From: Actinoplanes cyaneus
GTDB taxonomy: Bacteria; Actinomycetota; Actinomycetes; Mycobacteriales; Micromonosporaceae
Assembly (NCBI RefSeq): GCF_016862095.1
Contig: NZ_BOMH01000013.1
Location: 62,001 to 126,000, forward strand
Length of the DNA: 64,000 nucleotides
Reading direction: 5' to 3'
Position 1 is the stretch's first letter. Every line of letters starts with the position of its first letter. The position numbers were made by a program, and so were the translations under genes. A model generated the notes under the pieces. It did no database searches, was not told where the DNA came from, and saw only the letters and a list, made by a program, of their open reading frames with translations. Positions 50,640 through 60,300 of this stretch are shown here, piece after piece.

Positions 50640-52535
50640 TCAGTCGTGCGCGGCCCAGGACTGGCGGGTCGACTCCTGGCCGGCGGCGTGTTCGAAGACC
50701 GCCGCGGCCAGCCACGCCTTGGCCAAGCGGTCGGTGTCGTGCGGGTCGAGGCGTCCGAAGACATCCCGCGTACGGCGGGTCCCGGCGGCGCCCAGCGCGG
50801 TCAGCACCGTGCCGGCGGTGGCCAGGTGCGCCTCGGCGAGACGGCGGGCGTCGTGGTCGACGCCGGACAGCAGGACGGCGCGTCCCGCGGCGGCGACCCG
50901 CTCGATCTGGTGGCGCAGGAGGTGCAGGGGCGGGCTGGTTCTCACGGTGGTTGTTCGTCCCTCATGACGACCGTGGGAACCAGCCCGGGGGCCGGCAGCG
51001 GCGGCCGGGTGCTCGGCCCGGTCCGGATCGCCGGCGTTCGGGCTGCCGCCGGGCGGATCGGTACCGGGCGGGGTGGTTAGGCCTTGATGGTGGTCGGGCG
51101 GGTCGGTGCGGGGTGGGGTGGTCGGGCTCGGATGGTGGTCGGGCAGGTCGGTGCGGGTGAGGGCGGTGGCCCCGAGATCGACGTGGCCGCCGGACGCCGC
51201 GGGCAGCCAGGACGCCGCGACGGCGAGCCCGTCCACCCGGCGCGGGCCGGTGAAACGGCCGATCAGCCGGACCCGCCGGCCGGGGGCGTGCGCGGCGAGG
51301 AGGCGGAGATTCGACACGTACGGAAGGGCCGGATCCCCGTGCGGCGCCGAAACGGCCACGGTCAGGCCGTCGACGCCGAGCAGCAGGCCGTGGCGGCCGG
51401 CGCCGAGGATCACGCCGTCGAGGAAGGCCAGATCGTGCGGGGCCGGGCGGTCGAGCGCGGGGAGCGCGGCGGCGGCGAGCCAGCGGGCGGCCTGCTCGGC
51501 GGGCGGGACCTGCCAGAGCGCGTCGAGCGGCGGCTCGAACCAACCGGCGCCGGACGCGGACACCGCCTGCCGGGCGCGGCCGTGGCTGAGCCGCCCGGTC
51601 GCGGAGGCGTGCGCGTTGACCGCTCGCAGACCGGCCCGGGCCAGCTCGTGATGGCTGAGCCGGACGTCACCGAGATCGACCGGGGCCCGGACCGCGGACG
51701 CGGTGGCCGGCCGCTCGGCGGGCCTGACGTCGGAGATCACCCAGAGGCGTCCGCTCGCGTCCGCCAGGTACGTCGCCGCCCCGGCGTGCCCGGTCGCGGC
51801 GCGGACCGGTTCGCAGAACAGCCCGTACAACCGGAGGTCGCCGACCGGCTCGTAGTCGCGACGGGCGGACCCTGCCGCCCCGCCGTCGCCGCTCTTCAGC
51901 CGATGGCAGGCGACCAGGACCTCGCGCAGGTCGTCGGTGAGCTCGGCCAGACGGAAGGCCGGATCGTCACGCCGGCCGGCGCGGAGCCGCTCGACGAGCC
52001 GGATCGCGGCGGCGGCCGGGCCGTGCAGGCCGGTCGCGCGGGCCTGGTGCACCGCGCGCAGCAGGTCGGCCTGGGTGACCGCGCCCGCGCCGGGCAGGCC
52101 GTTGGCCAGGACCGCGGCCGCGGCTTCCCAGAGACCGTGCGCCGCGTCGAGCTGTGCGGTGGTGACCTGCGCCGCGTCGAGCTGTGCGGTGGTGACCGGT
52201 GGGGCGTCGAGTTGTTCCGCTTGTGCTGCGCCGGCGGGAGCCACGGCCGGTGTCGGCGACTCCGTCAACACGGGCGCGGCGTTCAGGACGGCCGCCCGAT
52301 GCAGGCAGCGTGGCGCCAGCAGGCAACCGCAGACGGCATCCTCCGCCGTCCTGACCGTCGCCTTCAGCGTGACCGCGACCTGCTCGTCCGGCCGGACCGT
52401 CACGCCGTCGCCGGTGACCTCGACGGCCCAGGTCGTGACCTGCGCGACGACCTCGTCCAGCCGTTTGCGCAGCCGGGCGGGCAGCGCCGCCACCGCCTCG
52501 GCGGCCACGGCGGGAGCAACCGGTGGAAGGCTCAT
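50640..52535 (-). CDS. SWIM zinc-finger protein (YehQ-like), last gene of the MoxR-VWA operon
   Basis: 631 residues. A SWIM motif lies near residue 70: CGCLLAPRCLH, the CxC...CxH form, embedded in VRTAEDAVCGCLLAPRCLH. The remainder is an Ala/Leu-rich helical region (LWEAAAAVLANGLPG), then beta segments (DLRLYGLFCEPV, VDGLTVAVSAPHG). Proteins of this plan accompany MoxR-VWA genes (E. coli YehQ). Three repeat insertions mark it: a 10-residue repeat (VTTAQLDAAQ), a 15-residue repeat (near 470-500), and palindromic element copy 5, read in frame near 515-535. ATG at 52535 overlaps the previous stop as ATGA. Predicted to bind DNA or partner protein; not established. Confidence 0.75.
   Translation of the reverse strand: MSLPPVAPAVAAEAVAALPARLRKRLDEVVAQVTTWAVEVTGDGVTVRPDEQVAVTLKATVRTAEDAVCGCLLAPRCLHRAAVLNAAPVLTESPTPAVAPAGAAQAEQLDAPPVTTAQLDAAQVTTAQLDAAHGLWEAAAAVLANGLPGAGAVTQADLLRAVHQARATGLHGPAAAAIRLVERLRAGRRDDPAFRLAELTDDLREVLVACHRLKSGDGGAAGSARRDYEPVGDLRLYGLFCEPVRAATGHAGAATYLADASGRLWVISDVRPAERPATASAVRAPVDLGDVRLSHHELARAGLRAVNAHASATGRLSHGRARQAVSASGAGWFEPPLDALWQVPPAEQAARWLAAAALPALDRPAPHDLAFLDGVILGAGRHGLLLGVDGLTVAVSAPHGDPALPYVSNLRLLAAHAPGRRVRLIGRFTGPRRVDGLAVAASWLPAASGGHVDLGATALTRTDLPDHHPSPTTPPRTDPPDHHQGLTTPPGTDPPGGSPNAGDPDRAEHPAAAAGPRAGSHGRHEGRTTTVRTSPPLHLLRHQIERVAAAGRAVLLSGVDHDARRLAEAHLATAGTVLTALGAAGTRRTRDVFGRLDPHDTDRLAKAWLAAAVFEHAAGQESTRQSWAAHD
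50931..50987 (-). repeat. palindromic element (family copy 5) inside the SWIM gene
   Basis: A 57-base element in inverse orientation to copies 2-4, with core CTGGT...ACCAG of 49 bases (50935-50983). The arms pair with a few mismatches or G-T pairs. It is read in frame on the minus strand within the SWIM gene and encodes AGSHGRHEGRTTTVRTSP. The plus-strand frames through copies 2 and 3 give the related peptide HGRYEAR. Confidence 0.88.
51056..51158. repeat. 45-bp tandem repeat in the SWIM gene
   Basis: About 2.3 copies of a 45-base unit (GATGGTGGTCGGGC at 51086 and 51131) encode 15-residue units DPPDHHxxLTTPPxT. It lies 70 bases from the palindromic element, both in the same low-complexity linker. 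Confidence 0.8.
52141..52213. repeat. 30-bp tandem repeat in the SWIM gene
   Basis: Units at 52141-52170 and 52171-52200 are nearly identical (CCGCGTCGAGCTGTGCGGTG), with a partial third at 52201-52213. They encode the 10-residue repeat DAAQVTTAQL. In frame. Confidence 0.85.
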
Positions 52536-55500
52536 CGGACGTGCTCCCCGATCCATCCGGCGAGCTCCGCCGGGCTCAGCGCCGCGACCGGCATCCCCGC
52601 CCCGGCCAGCTGCGAGGCGACGCCCGTGCTGTACCGCGGGCGGCCCCTGTCGTCCAGGCTCGCGCACCCGAGCGTCGTCACCCCGTCGTCGACCAGGGCG
52701 CGGACCGCGGCGAGCAGGTCACCGACCGGCCACCCCTCCTCGAAGTCACTGATCGTGACGACGAGGGTCCGGCTCGGCACGACGGCGATCTGCCGGGCGT
52801 AACGGAGTGCGGCGGCGATGTGCGTACCGCCGCCGACCTTGATCTCCAGGAGCAGTGACAGCGGATCGCCGACCCGATCGGTCAGGTCGATCACCTCGGT
52901 CGAGAACGTGACGAAACAGGTCCGCAGGGCGGGCACGCCGGCCAGCACCGATGCGGTCAGCGCCGCCCAGATCGTCGACACCTCCATCGAGCCGGAGACG
53001 TCGACGAGGAGGATCACCTGCCAGTCCACGGTGCGTCGTCCCGGGCTGCGGAACACCGGGCGCTCCGGCACGATCTGCGGCCTTCCGGCCGGATCCTGAC
53101 GTACGGCGTGCAGATTGCGCCGCACGGTCGCCGCCAGATCGAGCCGGCCCGTCGGGCGCCGCGTCGGCCGGGGCGTGCCCAGCCCGGTCAGCGCGGGCCG
53201 GATCCGTCGCGCGAGCTGCGCGGTGAGCTCGTCGGTGAGCCGTGCGACGAGCGGGCGCAGCTTCGCCAGCCGGGCCTCCGGGAGACCACCGGCCATCGAC
53301 AGCACCGCGTGCAGCAGGTCGATCGAGGGCCGGACACGTTCCGGGTCGGCTGCCAGCACCGCGTCGAGCCGGCCACGCTCGGCGGCCCTGGCCAGCACCT
53401 CGTCGCGTACCGGCGCGCCGAAGAGATCCTCGAGATCGTCGAGCCAGACCCTGATTTCCGGGTACGCCGTCTCGCGCCCCGCCCCGCCCCCGTCCACCGT
53501 GTAGGCGCCCTCGCCCCGCCCGGCCCCGTAGAGCTCGTCGAGCGCCGTGGCCAGTCGCCGCCCCTGCCCCGACAGCTTCTCCTTCTCCCGCCCGAGCAGC
53601 AGCCGCCACCGCTCACCGGCCGGCATGGCCGGCAGGTCCGGGGCGGCGGCGTGATCAGGGCTGCCGGTGGGGGAGGGTGGCGCACCGCCCGTCGCGGGGC
53701 CGGCTGACGCTCCGGGATCGGCGGCGGGCGGGCCCAGCCCGAGAGCCGTCAACGCGGCCAGCCCGGCCCGATCGGCCGCGACCCAGCCGGCGACCGTGGC
53801 GGCGTCGGCGGCCAGGTGCTGATCGATCACGCCGTGACGTTCGGTGACCGTGTGCAGGAGACGATCGCGGTCGGCCGGGCTCAGCGCGTCGAAACCTCCG
53901 CGCAGAGCGGGCAGGCGCCGGACGAACTGGTCGTCCGGCATCCGTTCCACGGCGTCCACCAGCGGATCCAGGAACTCCCCGCCGGCCTGCAGCAACGCCC
54001 CGGCCACGCTGAGCGCCCCGCGCAGCCGATCGGTCGCGCCCGGCTCCGGCAGGTCCACCCAGGATGCCAGCCGCGCGCCGAACGCCGCCGGCTCCTCGTG
54101 CCCGAGCAGCACCGCGACCGCGTTCGCCGCCCCGCTCATCAGCGGTGACCCGTCCCTGACCAGGCCCTGGACGGCACGCCCGAGCCGCAGCCGTCGCCCG
54201 GCCTCGTCGGCCGCCTGCACGAGGTCGAGCAGCGCCCGCGCGTCCTCGACCCGGGTCGACCCGGCCAGCCCGGCGACCGCCGCGACGGCCGCCGCGTGCA
54301 GCTCGTCCCGGGTCGTCCCGGCCGGCCCCGCGAACACCGGGTGCGGCTCGTCCTGGGTCGCCCCGGCAGCCTCGGCGGCTGCGGGGTCCGGCTCGTGCCG
54401 GGTGGCTCCCGGCACGAGCGTCGCCATGTCCGGCCCGGGCGGCAGGAGGCCCGGCACGTGGCCGCGTTCGATGCGGCCGACCAGGTGCAACGCCGCGATG
54501 ATCTGCCGGATGTCACCGCCGTGGCACACCGCCTGACGCACGTCGGCGAGCCGGAGCCGCACGAGGTCCGGCAGCCCGCACACCGCTGCCTGTTCGAGGC
54601 CGGCCAGAGCCTCGTCCGCGGTCGGGCCGCCGGCCTGCCGTTCCCGGCGGCGCCGGGTGGCGAGCATGCCCTCGGCGGCCTGGGCGAGGGTGACCCCGTG
54701 CAGCCCGGCCAGGGCGAGCCCCGCGTCGGTGGCCGGGGTCCACTCGATCCGCCAGGTGCTCGTGAGCGTCTCCCCGCCGGCGACCGGCCCGGTGAATCCC
54801 GTCTCCCCGTAGGCCGCGCCGCACGCCGACATCCGCCGGATCGCCAGCTCACGGGCACGGTCGGTGGGGGAGCGGAGCGGGTCCAGGCGAACCCGCCGAT
54901 ACGGCCGGCCCGGCCCGGGCAGCTTCAGCGCGGCCATCTCCCGCTCGGCCGCCGGGCGCAGGCCGGTGATCGGCACGCCCCGGGGCAGCCGCCCGCGCCG
55001 GCGTCCGATCAGGACCTCCTCCATGGCGCGGGCCACGCCGCGCCCCGCACCGGCCGGGGCGCCCTGGGCGAGCACCGTCTGCAGGGCCTCGACCAGCTCA
55101 CCCCGCCCGGGCGCCGGCAGCCGCCGCAGCCCGGCGAGGTCCCCGGCCAGGCGGGCCACCTCGGCGGCCTCACCCGGGCCGGCGGGCTGGCCCTGCTCAC
55201 GCAGCGCGCGGGTGACCTCGACGGCGATCCGGTCCGCTGCCTGCCGCAACCGTTCTGGGTCGGCGCCGCTCTCGAGGACGGCCTGCTGCCAGCGCGGATC
55301 CCGGATCCCCGCCGGATAGCCGGAGCGCGCGTCCAGCAGGTCGAACGTGTACGGCACGAGCGAGACCACGACGTCGGCACCGGACGTGGCCGTTCTGCCC
55401 GCATCGGAAGCACGGGAAGCGCCTGGAGCCGCTGTAGCGCGGGAAGTGTCACGGTGGAGCAGGGCGGGCGCGTGGAAAGCCCCGACGACGGCGGCGATCC

Positions 55501-56173
55501 GGCCGGGGGTGCGCTCCAGATGGCCCCGCATGCAGGCTTCGCGGCGCAGGTCGAGCGGCTCGGCGCCGTACGCCGAAGAGTCTTGCCGCAGTGCCCAACC
55601 GGCCGCGAGGGCCGCCCGCCGGACCGCCTCGGGCGGGCTCCCGGGCGCCTCCGCCTCGACCCACCGATCCCAGAGATCGTCACCGGCCCGCCCGGACAGG
55701 CCGGCCTGCACGGCGTCACCGAGCCCGGGCGCGGAGGCGCCGGACGACCGTTCCGCAGCCCAGGCAGAATCGGTCAACGGCAGGTCCCCGCAGATCACCG
55801 GCACCCCGGCCTGCCGTGCCCAGCGGACCGCCGCCAGCTCGGGGCTGAAGTCCGCGAACGGGTAGAACGCCGTCGGCCGGTCCGCGCCGGCCGCTGCCAG
55901 AGCGACCGGCGCGACGGTATCCGGATCGGACAGCCACGTGATCCACGGCTGCATCTCCGCGGGCAGCTCGACCAGCACCGACTCCGGCCGGAACGCGTCG
56001 AGCAGTGCCGGCACGGCCGCGGCCAGCACCGGCGAGTGATGCCGCACCCCGATGAGGAGCACCCGCGGATCCCCGGCGAGCCGCTCGACGACCGCCCGCG
56101 GGTCAGTCGGCTCGGCGGCCGTGCCGGGGCCGGTCCCTCCGGTGGGCACGTGGGGGTCAGTCTCGCAGGACAT
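52532..56173 (-). CDS. DUF5682 (YehM-like) - VWA (YehP/CoxE-like) fusion protein
   Basis: 1213 residues. The N-terminal part (about 1-820) is a DUF5682 protein, with VLLIGVRHHSPVLAAAVPALLD and VLVELPAE near the start, the hallmark of this TraB-like family. A Pro/Ala/Gly linker (about 825-860) leads to a VWA module starting near ERWRLLLGREKEKL. The VWA domain (about 1045-1213) has an intact MIDAS metal site: DVSGSM near 1056, the Thr of GGGTHI, and the Asp of ISDFEEG. The two parts are separate genes in the E. coli yeh cluster, so this is a fusion. It overlaps MoxR by 17 bases and SWIM by 4. MoxR-VWA pairs act as chaperone-like or AAA-driven assemblies; the target here is unknown. Confidence 0.82.
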   Translation of the reverse strand: MSCETDPHVPTGGTGPGTAAEPTDPRAVVERLAGDPRVLLIGVRHHSPVLAAAVPALLDAFRPESVLVELPAEMQPWITWLSDPDTVAPVALAAAGADRPTAFYPFADFSPELAAVRWARQAGVPVICGDLPLTDSAWAAERSSGASAPGLGDAVQAGLSGRAGDDLWDRWVEAEAPGSPPEAVRRAALAAGWALRQDSSAYGAEPLDLRREACMRGHLERTPGRIAAVVGAFHAPALLHRDTSRATAAPGASRASDAGRTATSGADVVVSLVPYTFDLLDARSGYPAGIRDPRWQQAVLESGADPERLRQAADRIAVEVTRALREQGQPAGPGEAAEVARLAGDLAGLRRLPAPGRGELVEALQTVLAQGAPAGAGRGVARAMEEVLIGRRRGRLPRGVPITGLRPAAEREMAALKLPGPGRPYRRVRLDPLRSPTDRARELAIRRMSACGAAYGETGFTGPVAGGETLTSTWRIEWTPATDAGLALAGLHGVTLAQAAEGMLATRRRRERQAGGPTADEALAGLEQAAVCGLPDLVRLRLADVRQAVCHGGDIRQIIAALHLVGRIERGHVPGLLPPGPDMATLVPGATRHEPDPAAAEAAGATQDEPHPVFAGPAGTTRDELHAAAVAAVAGLAGSTRVEDARALLDLVQAADEAGRRLRLGRAVQGLVRDGSPLMSGAANAVAVLLGHEEPAAFGARLASWVDLPEPGATDRLRGALSVAGALLQAGGEFLDPLVDAVERMPDDQFVRRLPALRGGFDALSPADRDRLLHTVTERHGVIDQHLAADAATVAGWVAADRAGLAALTALGLGPPAADPGASAGPATGGAPPSPTGSPDHAAAPDLPAMPAGERWRLLLGREKEKLSGQGRRLATALDELYGAGRGEGAYTVDGGGAGRETAYPEIRVWLDDLEDLFGAPVRDEVLARAAERGRLDAVLAADPERVRPSIDLLHAVLSMAGGLPEARLAKLRPLVARLTDELTAQLARRIRPALTGLGTPRPTRRPTGRLDLAATVRRNLHAVRQDPAGRPQIVPERPVFRSPGRRTVDWQVILLVDVSGSMEVSTIWAALTASVLAGVPALRTCFVTFSTEVIDLTDRVGDPLSLLLEIKVGGGTHIAAALRYARQIAVVPSRTLVVTISDFEEGWPVGDLLAAVRALVDDGVTTLGCASLDDRGRPRYSTGVASQLAGAGMPVAALSPAELAGWIGEHVR

Positions 56174-57305
56174 CGCGGTGTTCCCACAGTTGGCGCCACA
56201 TTCGTGAGCCGGCCTCGGCCCGCCGTCGCAGCGCGCCGTCCCAGTACGCCAGCAGCCGCTCGGCGTCCGACGGATCGTCCTTGCGGACCACCCCGAGCAG
56301 GTGCCCGGGGAGCAGCGACAACGGATCCGGCCCCGGCAGGTACGCCGCCGACAGCCCGATCGACGCGGCCACCGCGACCGCCTCGGCCGTGCTCATCACC
56401 GACGACGGCCGTTCCACCTCCCACCCCTCGGCGCTCGTGCCGGTCCGCAGGTCACGGAACGCGACGACGAGCGTCTCCAGCACCGCCTCGTCCACCGCGA
56501 ACCGCGCGCCGCCACGTTCGACAGCGGCCCGTGCCTGCTTCGTGACCAGGGCGACCTCGGCGTCCAGGTCGGCGATCGGCGGCACCACCTCGAAGTTGAA
56601 CCGCCGTTTCAGCGCCGCCGACATCTCGGACACGCCGCGGTCACGCAGGTTCGCGGTGGCGATCAGGCAGAAGCCGGGAGCGGCGTACCCGGTCGCGCCC
56701 TCCTGCCCGGCCAGCTCCGGCACGCTGATCCGCCGCTCCGACATGATCGACACCAGCGCGTCCTGCACCTCCGGCAGGCAGCGGGTGATCTCCTCGACCC
56801 GCGCCACCGCGCCGCCGGTCATCGCGGTGAGGATCGGCGACGGCACCAGCGACTCCGCCGACGGGCCCTTGGCCAGCAGCAACGCGTAGTTCCACCCGTA
56901 CCGCAGCTGGTCCTCGGTCGTCCCGGCGGTGCCCTGCACGGCGAGCGCGCTCGTCCCGCAGATCGCCGCCGCGAGCAACTCGGAGAGCATCGACTTGGCG
57001 GTGCCGGGCTCGCCGACCAGCAACAGCCCGCGTTCCCCGGCGAGGGTGACGACGCAGCGCTCGACCAGCGCCCGCTCACCGACGAACTTCGGCTCGACGA
57101 CCCGCCCCTCGACCGGCTTGCCGTCCGAACCGGCTGTCGCCGGCCCAGCGACCGGCTTGCCACCCGACCCGGTGATGAAGGTGACCACCGCCCGCGGTGT
57201 CATCCGCCAGCCGGGCGGCCGCGCCCCGTCGTCCGCCGCGGCGAGAAACGCCAGCTCATCGGCGAACCGATGCTCGGGCGGGTCGATCTGACGAGCGGCG
57301 GTCAC
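56157..57305 (-). CDS. MoxR-type AAA+ ATPase (YehL-like)
   Basis: 382 residues. Walker A GEPGTAKSML near residue 100; Walker B region GGAVARVEEITRCLPEVQDAL near 160; sensor 1 in LIATANLRDRG near 210; arginine-finger segment MSAALKRRFNFE near 230. Typical MoxR proteins have LLADEINR at Walker B; here the first Asp position reads V-E-E-I, so the second acidic residue is retained but the first is not the usual Asp. GTG start at 57305 overlaps the upstream stop (GTGA). Predicted to drive conformational change in the VWA partner by ATP hydrolysis. Confidence 0.88.
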   Translation of the reverse strand: MTAARQIDPPEHRFADELAFLAAADDGARPPGWRMTPRAVVTFITGSGGKPVAGPATAGSDGKPVEGRVVEPKFVGERALVERCVVTLAGERGLLLVGEPGTAKSMLSELLAAAICGTSALAVQGTAGTTEDQLRYGWNYALLLAKGPSAESLVPSPILTAMTGGAVARVEEITRCLPEVQDALVSIMSERRISVPELAGQEGATGYAAPGFCLIATANLRDRGVSEMSAALKRRFNFEVVPPIADLDAEVALVTKQARAAVERGGARFAVDEAVLETLVVAFRDLRTGTSAEGWEVERPSSVMSTAEAVAVAASIGLSAAYLPGPDPLSLLPGHLLGVVRKDDPSDAERLLAYWDGALRRRAEAGSRMWRQLWEHRDVLRD

Positions 57306-60300
57306 CGGGTCTCCTCCAGGTCGTGATAGCGGGGCATGTCCCCGTCGAGAATGCGTTCCCACGCCATGCCGAACTGGCGTGCGTGCGAGATCAGCACCTG
57401 ATGCGGCCCGTGCAGGCCGCCGAGTATGCGGGTCTTCCACGTCTCGACCGGCAGGTAGGGCGCCCGGGCCGGCCGCCAGCCACCGGGCAGGAACACCGGC
57501 CGCCCGGCGCGTTCCCGCTTCGCGGCGACCACCAGACCGGCTTCGGTCAGCGCCCGCTGCGCTGCCCGCAGCTGCGTGGAGGTCCACCCGTTCCAGGCCC
57601 GGACGTTCCGGTCGGCCGGATCCGGCAGGGCGAGCAGTTGCAGGTAGTACGCCGCCGCCCCGGCGTCCAGCCCGTGCCGCTCCTGAACGGCGCTGATCAG
57701 GTCGGGCCGGCTGATGCGAGGGTCGCGCGGATCCCCGGTGGCGCCCTCCGGGGTGACCACCGCGTCGTCGAGCAGCCGGGACAGCAGGATCCGCAGCGCG
57801 GTCGCGGTCTCGTCGTCGACCATGCCGATCGCCGGGTCGTCCCGGCCGGTCAGGTGTGCCGGGGCAAGGGCCACCCGCACGTGCGAGGTGTGTGAGTACT
57901 CGTCGACCAGGGCCGGGCCGGCGTCCGGGCGGTCCTCCGGCCGGTACCACCCCTCGCCGACGCGCAGCTCCGGGTGGCGGAGCCGCTCGCGCAGGAGTCG
58001 CAGCGCCTCGGGAAGGGCCGCGCGCAGCGGATCGTCCCAGGTCAGGTGATAGGCCAGCCAGGGCACGGCGACCACGGCAGCCCGCAGATGATCCCCGTCG
58101 AAGACGCCGTCGGTGGTCAGCCAGTCGCCGGGGGCCGGCGTTGCGATCGCTCGGAGCAGGGGCGCCGCCGCCGCGCTGTCGACGACCCGGGCCAGCCCGG
58201 CGATCAGATCGTCGGGCACGGCGACCCGGCGGCCCCGGATCGCGATCCACCGCTCGGCGATCGCGGCCACGTCCGGCCCACGGTCCCACAGCGCGGCCGG
58301 ATCGGTGGGCATGGCCGCGTCCAGCAGAGCGACCCGCTGCTCCCGGCTGAGTTCTGACAGGCTTGTCCGGCCCAGCTCGGCGTGCGGCCCGCTCAGGCCG
58401 AGCAGCGTCCGCTGCCCGGGGCCGAGCTCATCAGCCGGCAGCCCGGCGAGCAGCAGAACGGCCTCGGCTCGGCTCATCCCGGTCGGGGCGACCAGTTCGC
58501 CGGCCGCCGCCGGTCGCCACGGCGCGGGACCGCGCTCGTCGAGCAGCGCCACGAACTCCCGCACCCGGTCACCGGCCAGCCTGCCGCTGGGCCGCAGGGA
58601 GTCGCGTTCCCGTAGCTGCGGACGGCCGGGCAGAGCGAAATCACCGTCCGGATCGAGCTGAATCATGATCCGTTGCCACCGGTACGGGAAAGGCGCGGGC
58701 CGGAAACCGTCCGGCGGGAACATGACCGTGAGCCGGTCGCTGTCCCGCCACCAGTCGACCGTCCCGGCGGTGACGTCGTCCTGGCTCACCTCCAGCGTCC
58801 GGATCGGCGCCCCGCCGCCGTCCAGAGGTGTCCCGGCGATCGTCGCGAGCAGGGCGGACAGGGCCGCCCGCCCGGCGTCCGGGGTGATCGGGGATGCCGC
58901 CCGCAGGGCGACTGCGCCGAGCCCGGCCAGCAGCGGCGCCCAGAGCGCGGCGGTGGCCGGCACCTCCGCCGGGTCGGTGGTGTCCGGGCCGGCCAGCAGC
59001 GCACCGATCGTGGCCACCTGCTCCAGGAACAGACTCTGCCCTTCCGGCACCGGGAACCTGGGCCAGGAGCACAGGCCGCTCCAGGCCCGCACGAGCGTGC
59101 CGTCGGTGATCGCGGGCGCTGCCGGCGGCGTGGGCGCCACCTCGGCCGGCGACCGAAGCGCGGCCAGCACTGCCAGGTCCTGGCCGAGGCGGGGCAGCTC
59201 GCTGATCAGGTCGAGCAGCATGGCGCGCGGAACGCCCCCGGTGAACGCGTCCCGCAGCGTCTGGGCCGGCAGCGCGAGCTCGTGCCGCCGCCCGTCCTCC
59301 AGCATCACGTGCATGCCATGGCGCAGCAGCGGCCGCAGCACCGGGTCGGCGGCGACGGCGGCCAGGTCACGGCGTCCGTCGCCGCGGTCGACGACCCACT
59401 TCCTGACGTCGAGCCCGTGCACCGACCGGAGGTCACCGATCTCGACCGGCACACCGGCGGCCACGCACACGTCGAGGACGTCCAGGTCGGCCCGCCATGG
59501 CTGGCCGGCCAGCCGGACCCCGCCCTCGGCGATCAGGCGCGCCGCCATTCGCTCGACCAGCCCGAGCAGGCGGGCGCTGCGCCTGTCCGGACGCGAGCGG
59601 TGGTTGCGGTGACCGAGGAACCGGACGAGCCAGCGGCCCGCCGGGATTCCGGTGAACGCCGGGCAGGCCAGATCGTCGGCCGCACCGGTCGCCTCCAGCA
59701 GTTCCAGCCAGAATTCCCGCGTGTCGGTCCGCCAGCTGGGCGGGTCGGGCAGGATCTCCAGCAGCCGGGCGCGGACCGCCGCGTCCCGCGGGCCGAGCCG
59801 GACCAGGACCTTGCGCAGAGACTTCCACACCGGCAGCTCCGCGCGAGCCGTCGCCGGAAAGGTGATCATGCGGGCGACGATCTGCTCGACCTCGTGGCCG
59901 GCGTCCAGACCGGCGGCTCCGGCGAGCCGGGTCAGGTCGGCGACGGCCGAGGCGTGCGGTGGCCCGCCACCCGCGACCCGGCCCAGGACAAGGGCCCTGA
60001 CCAGCTCGTACGCTTCCAACGGCGGCCGCCGTGCCGCCACGTCCCGCGAGTACGCGCTGAGCGTCGCCGCCGTCAGCGCGCCGGCCAGCGAGAACTCCAG
60101 GTGCACGTCCCGCACCCGGTCCTCGTCCACGGCCAGCCCGTGCACCCGCTCGGCCCGGCGCGCCTCGGCGAAGCACGTCCCGGCCACCCGCTGGTTGTCG
60201 GCGGCCAGGAAGGCCCGGCCGACCTGCTCCCAGAAGGTCGGCAGCAACTCCGGCACGGTGCCGCCGATCCGCGCGGCCAGCTCGGTGTACCCGTCCCGGG

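Noticed and set aside
52756-53609. Opposite-strand open frames within the MoxR-VWA operon, several over 500 residues
   Set aside because: They are GC-rich shadows rich in Arg/Gly/Pro with no domain signatures, opposite to genes with clear motifs.
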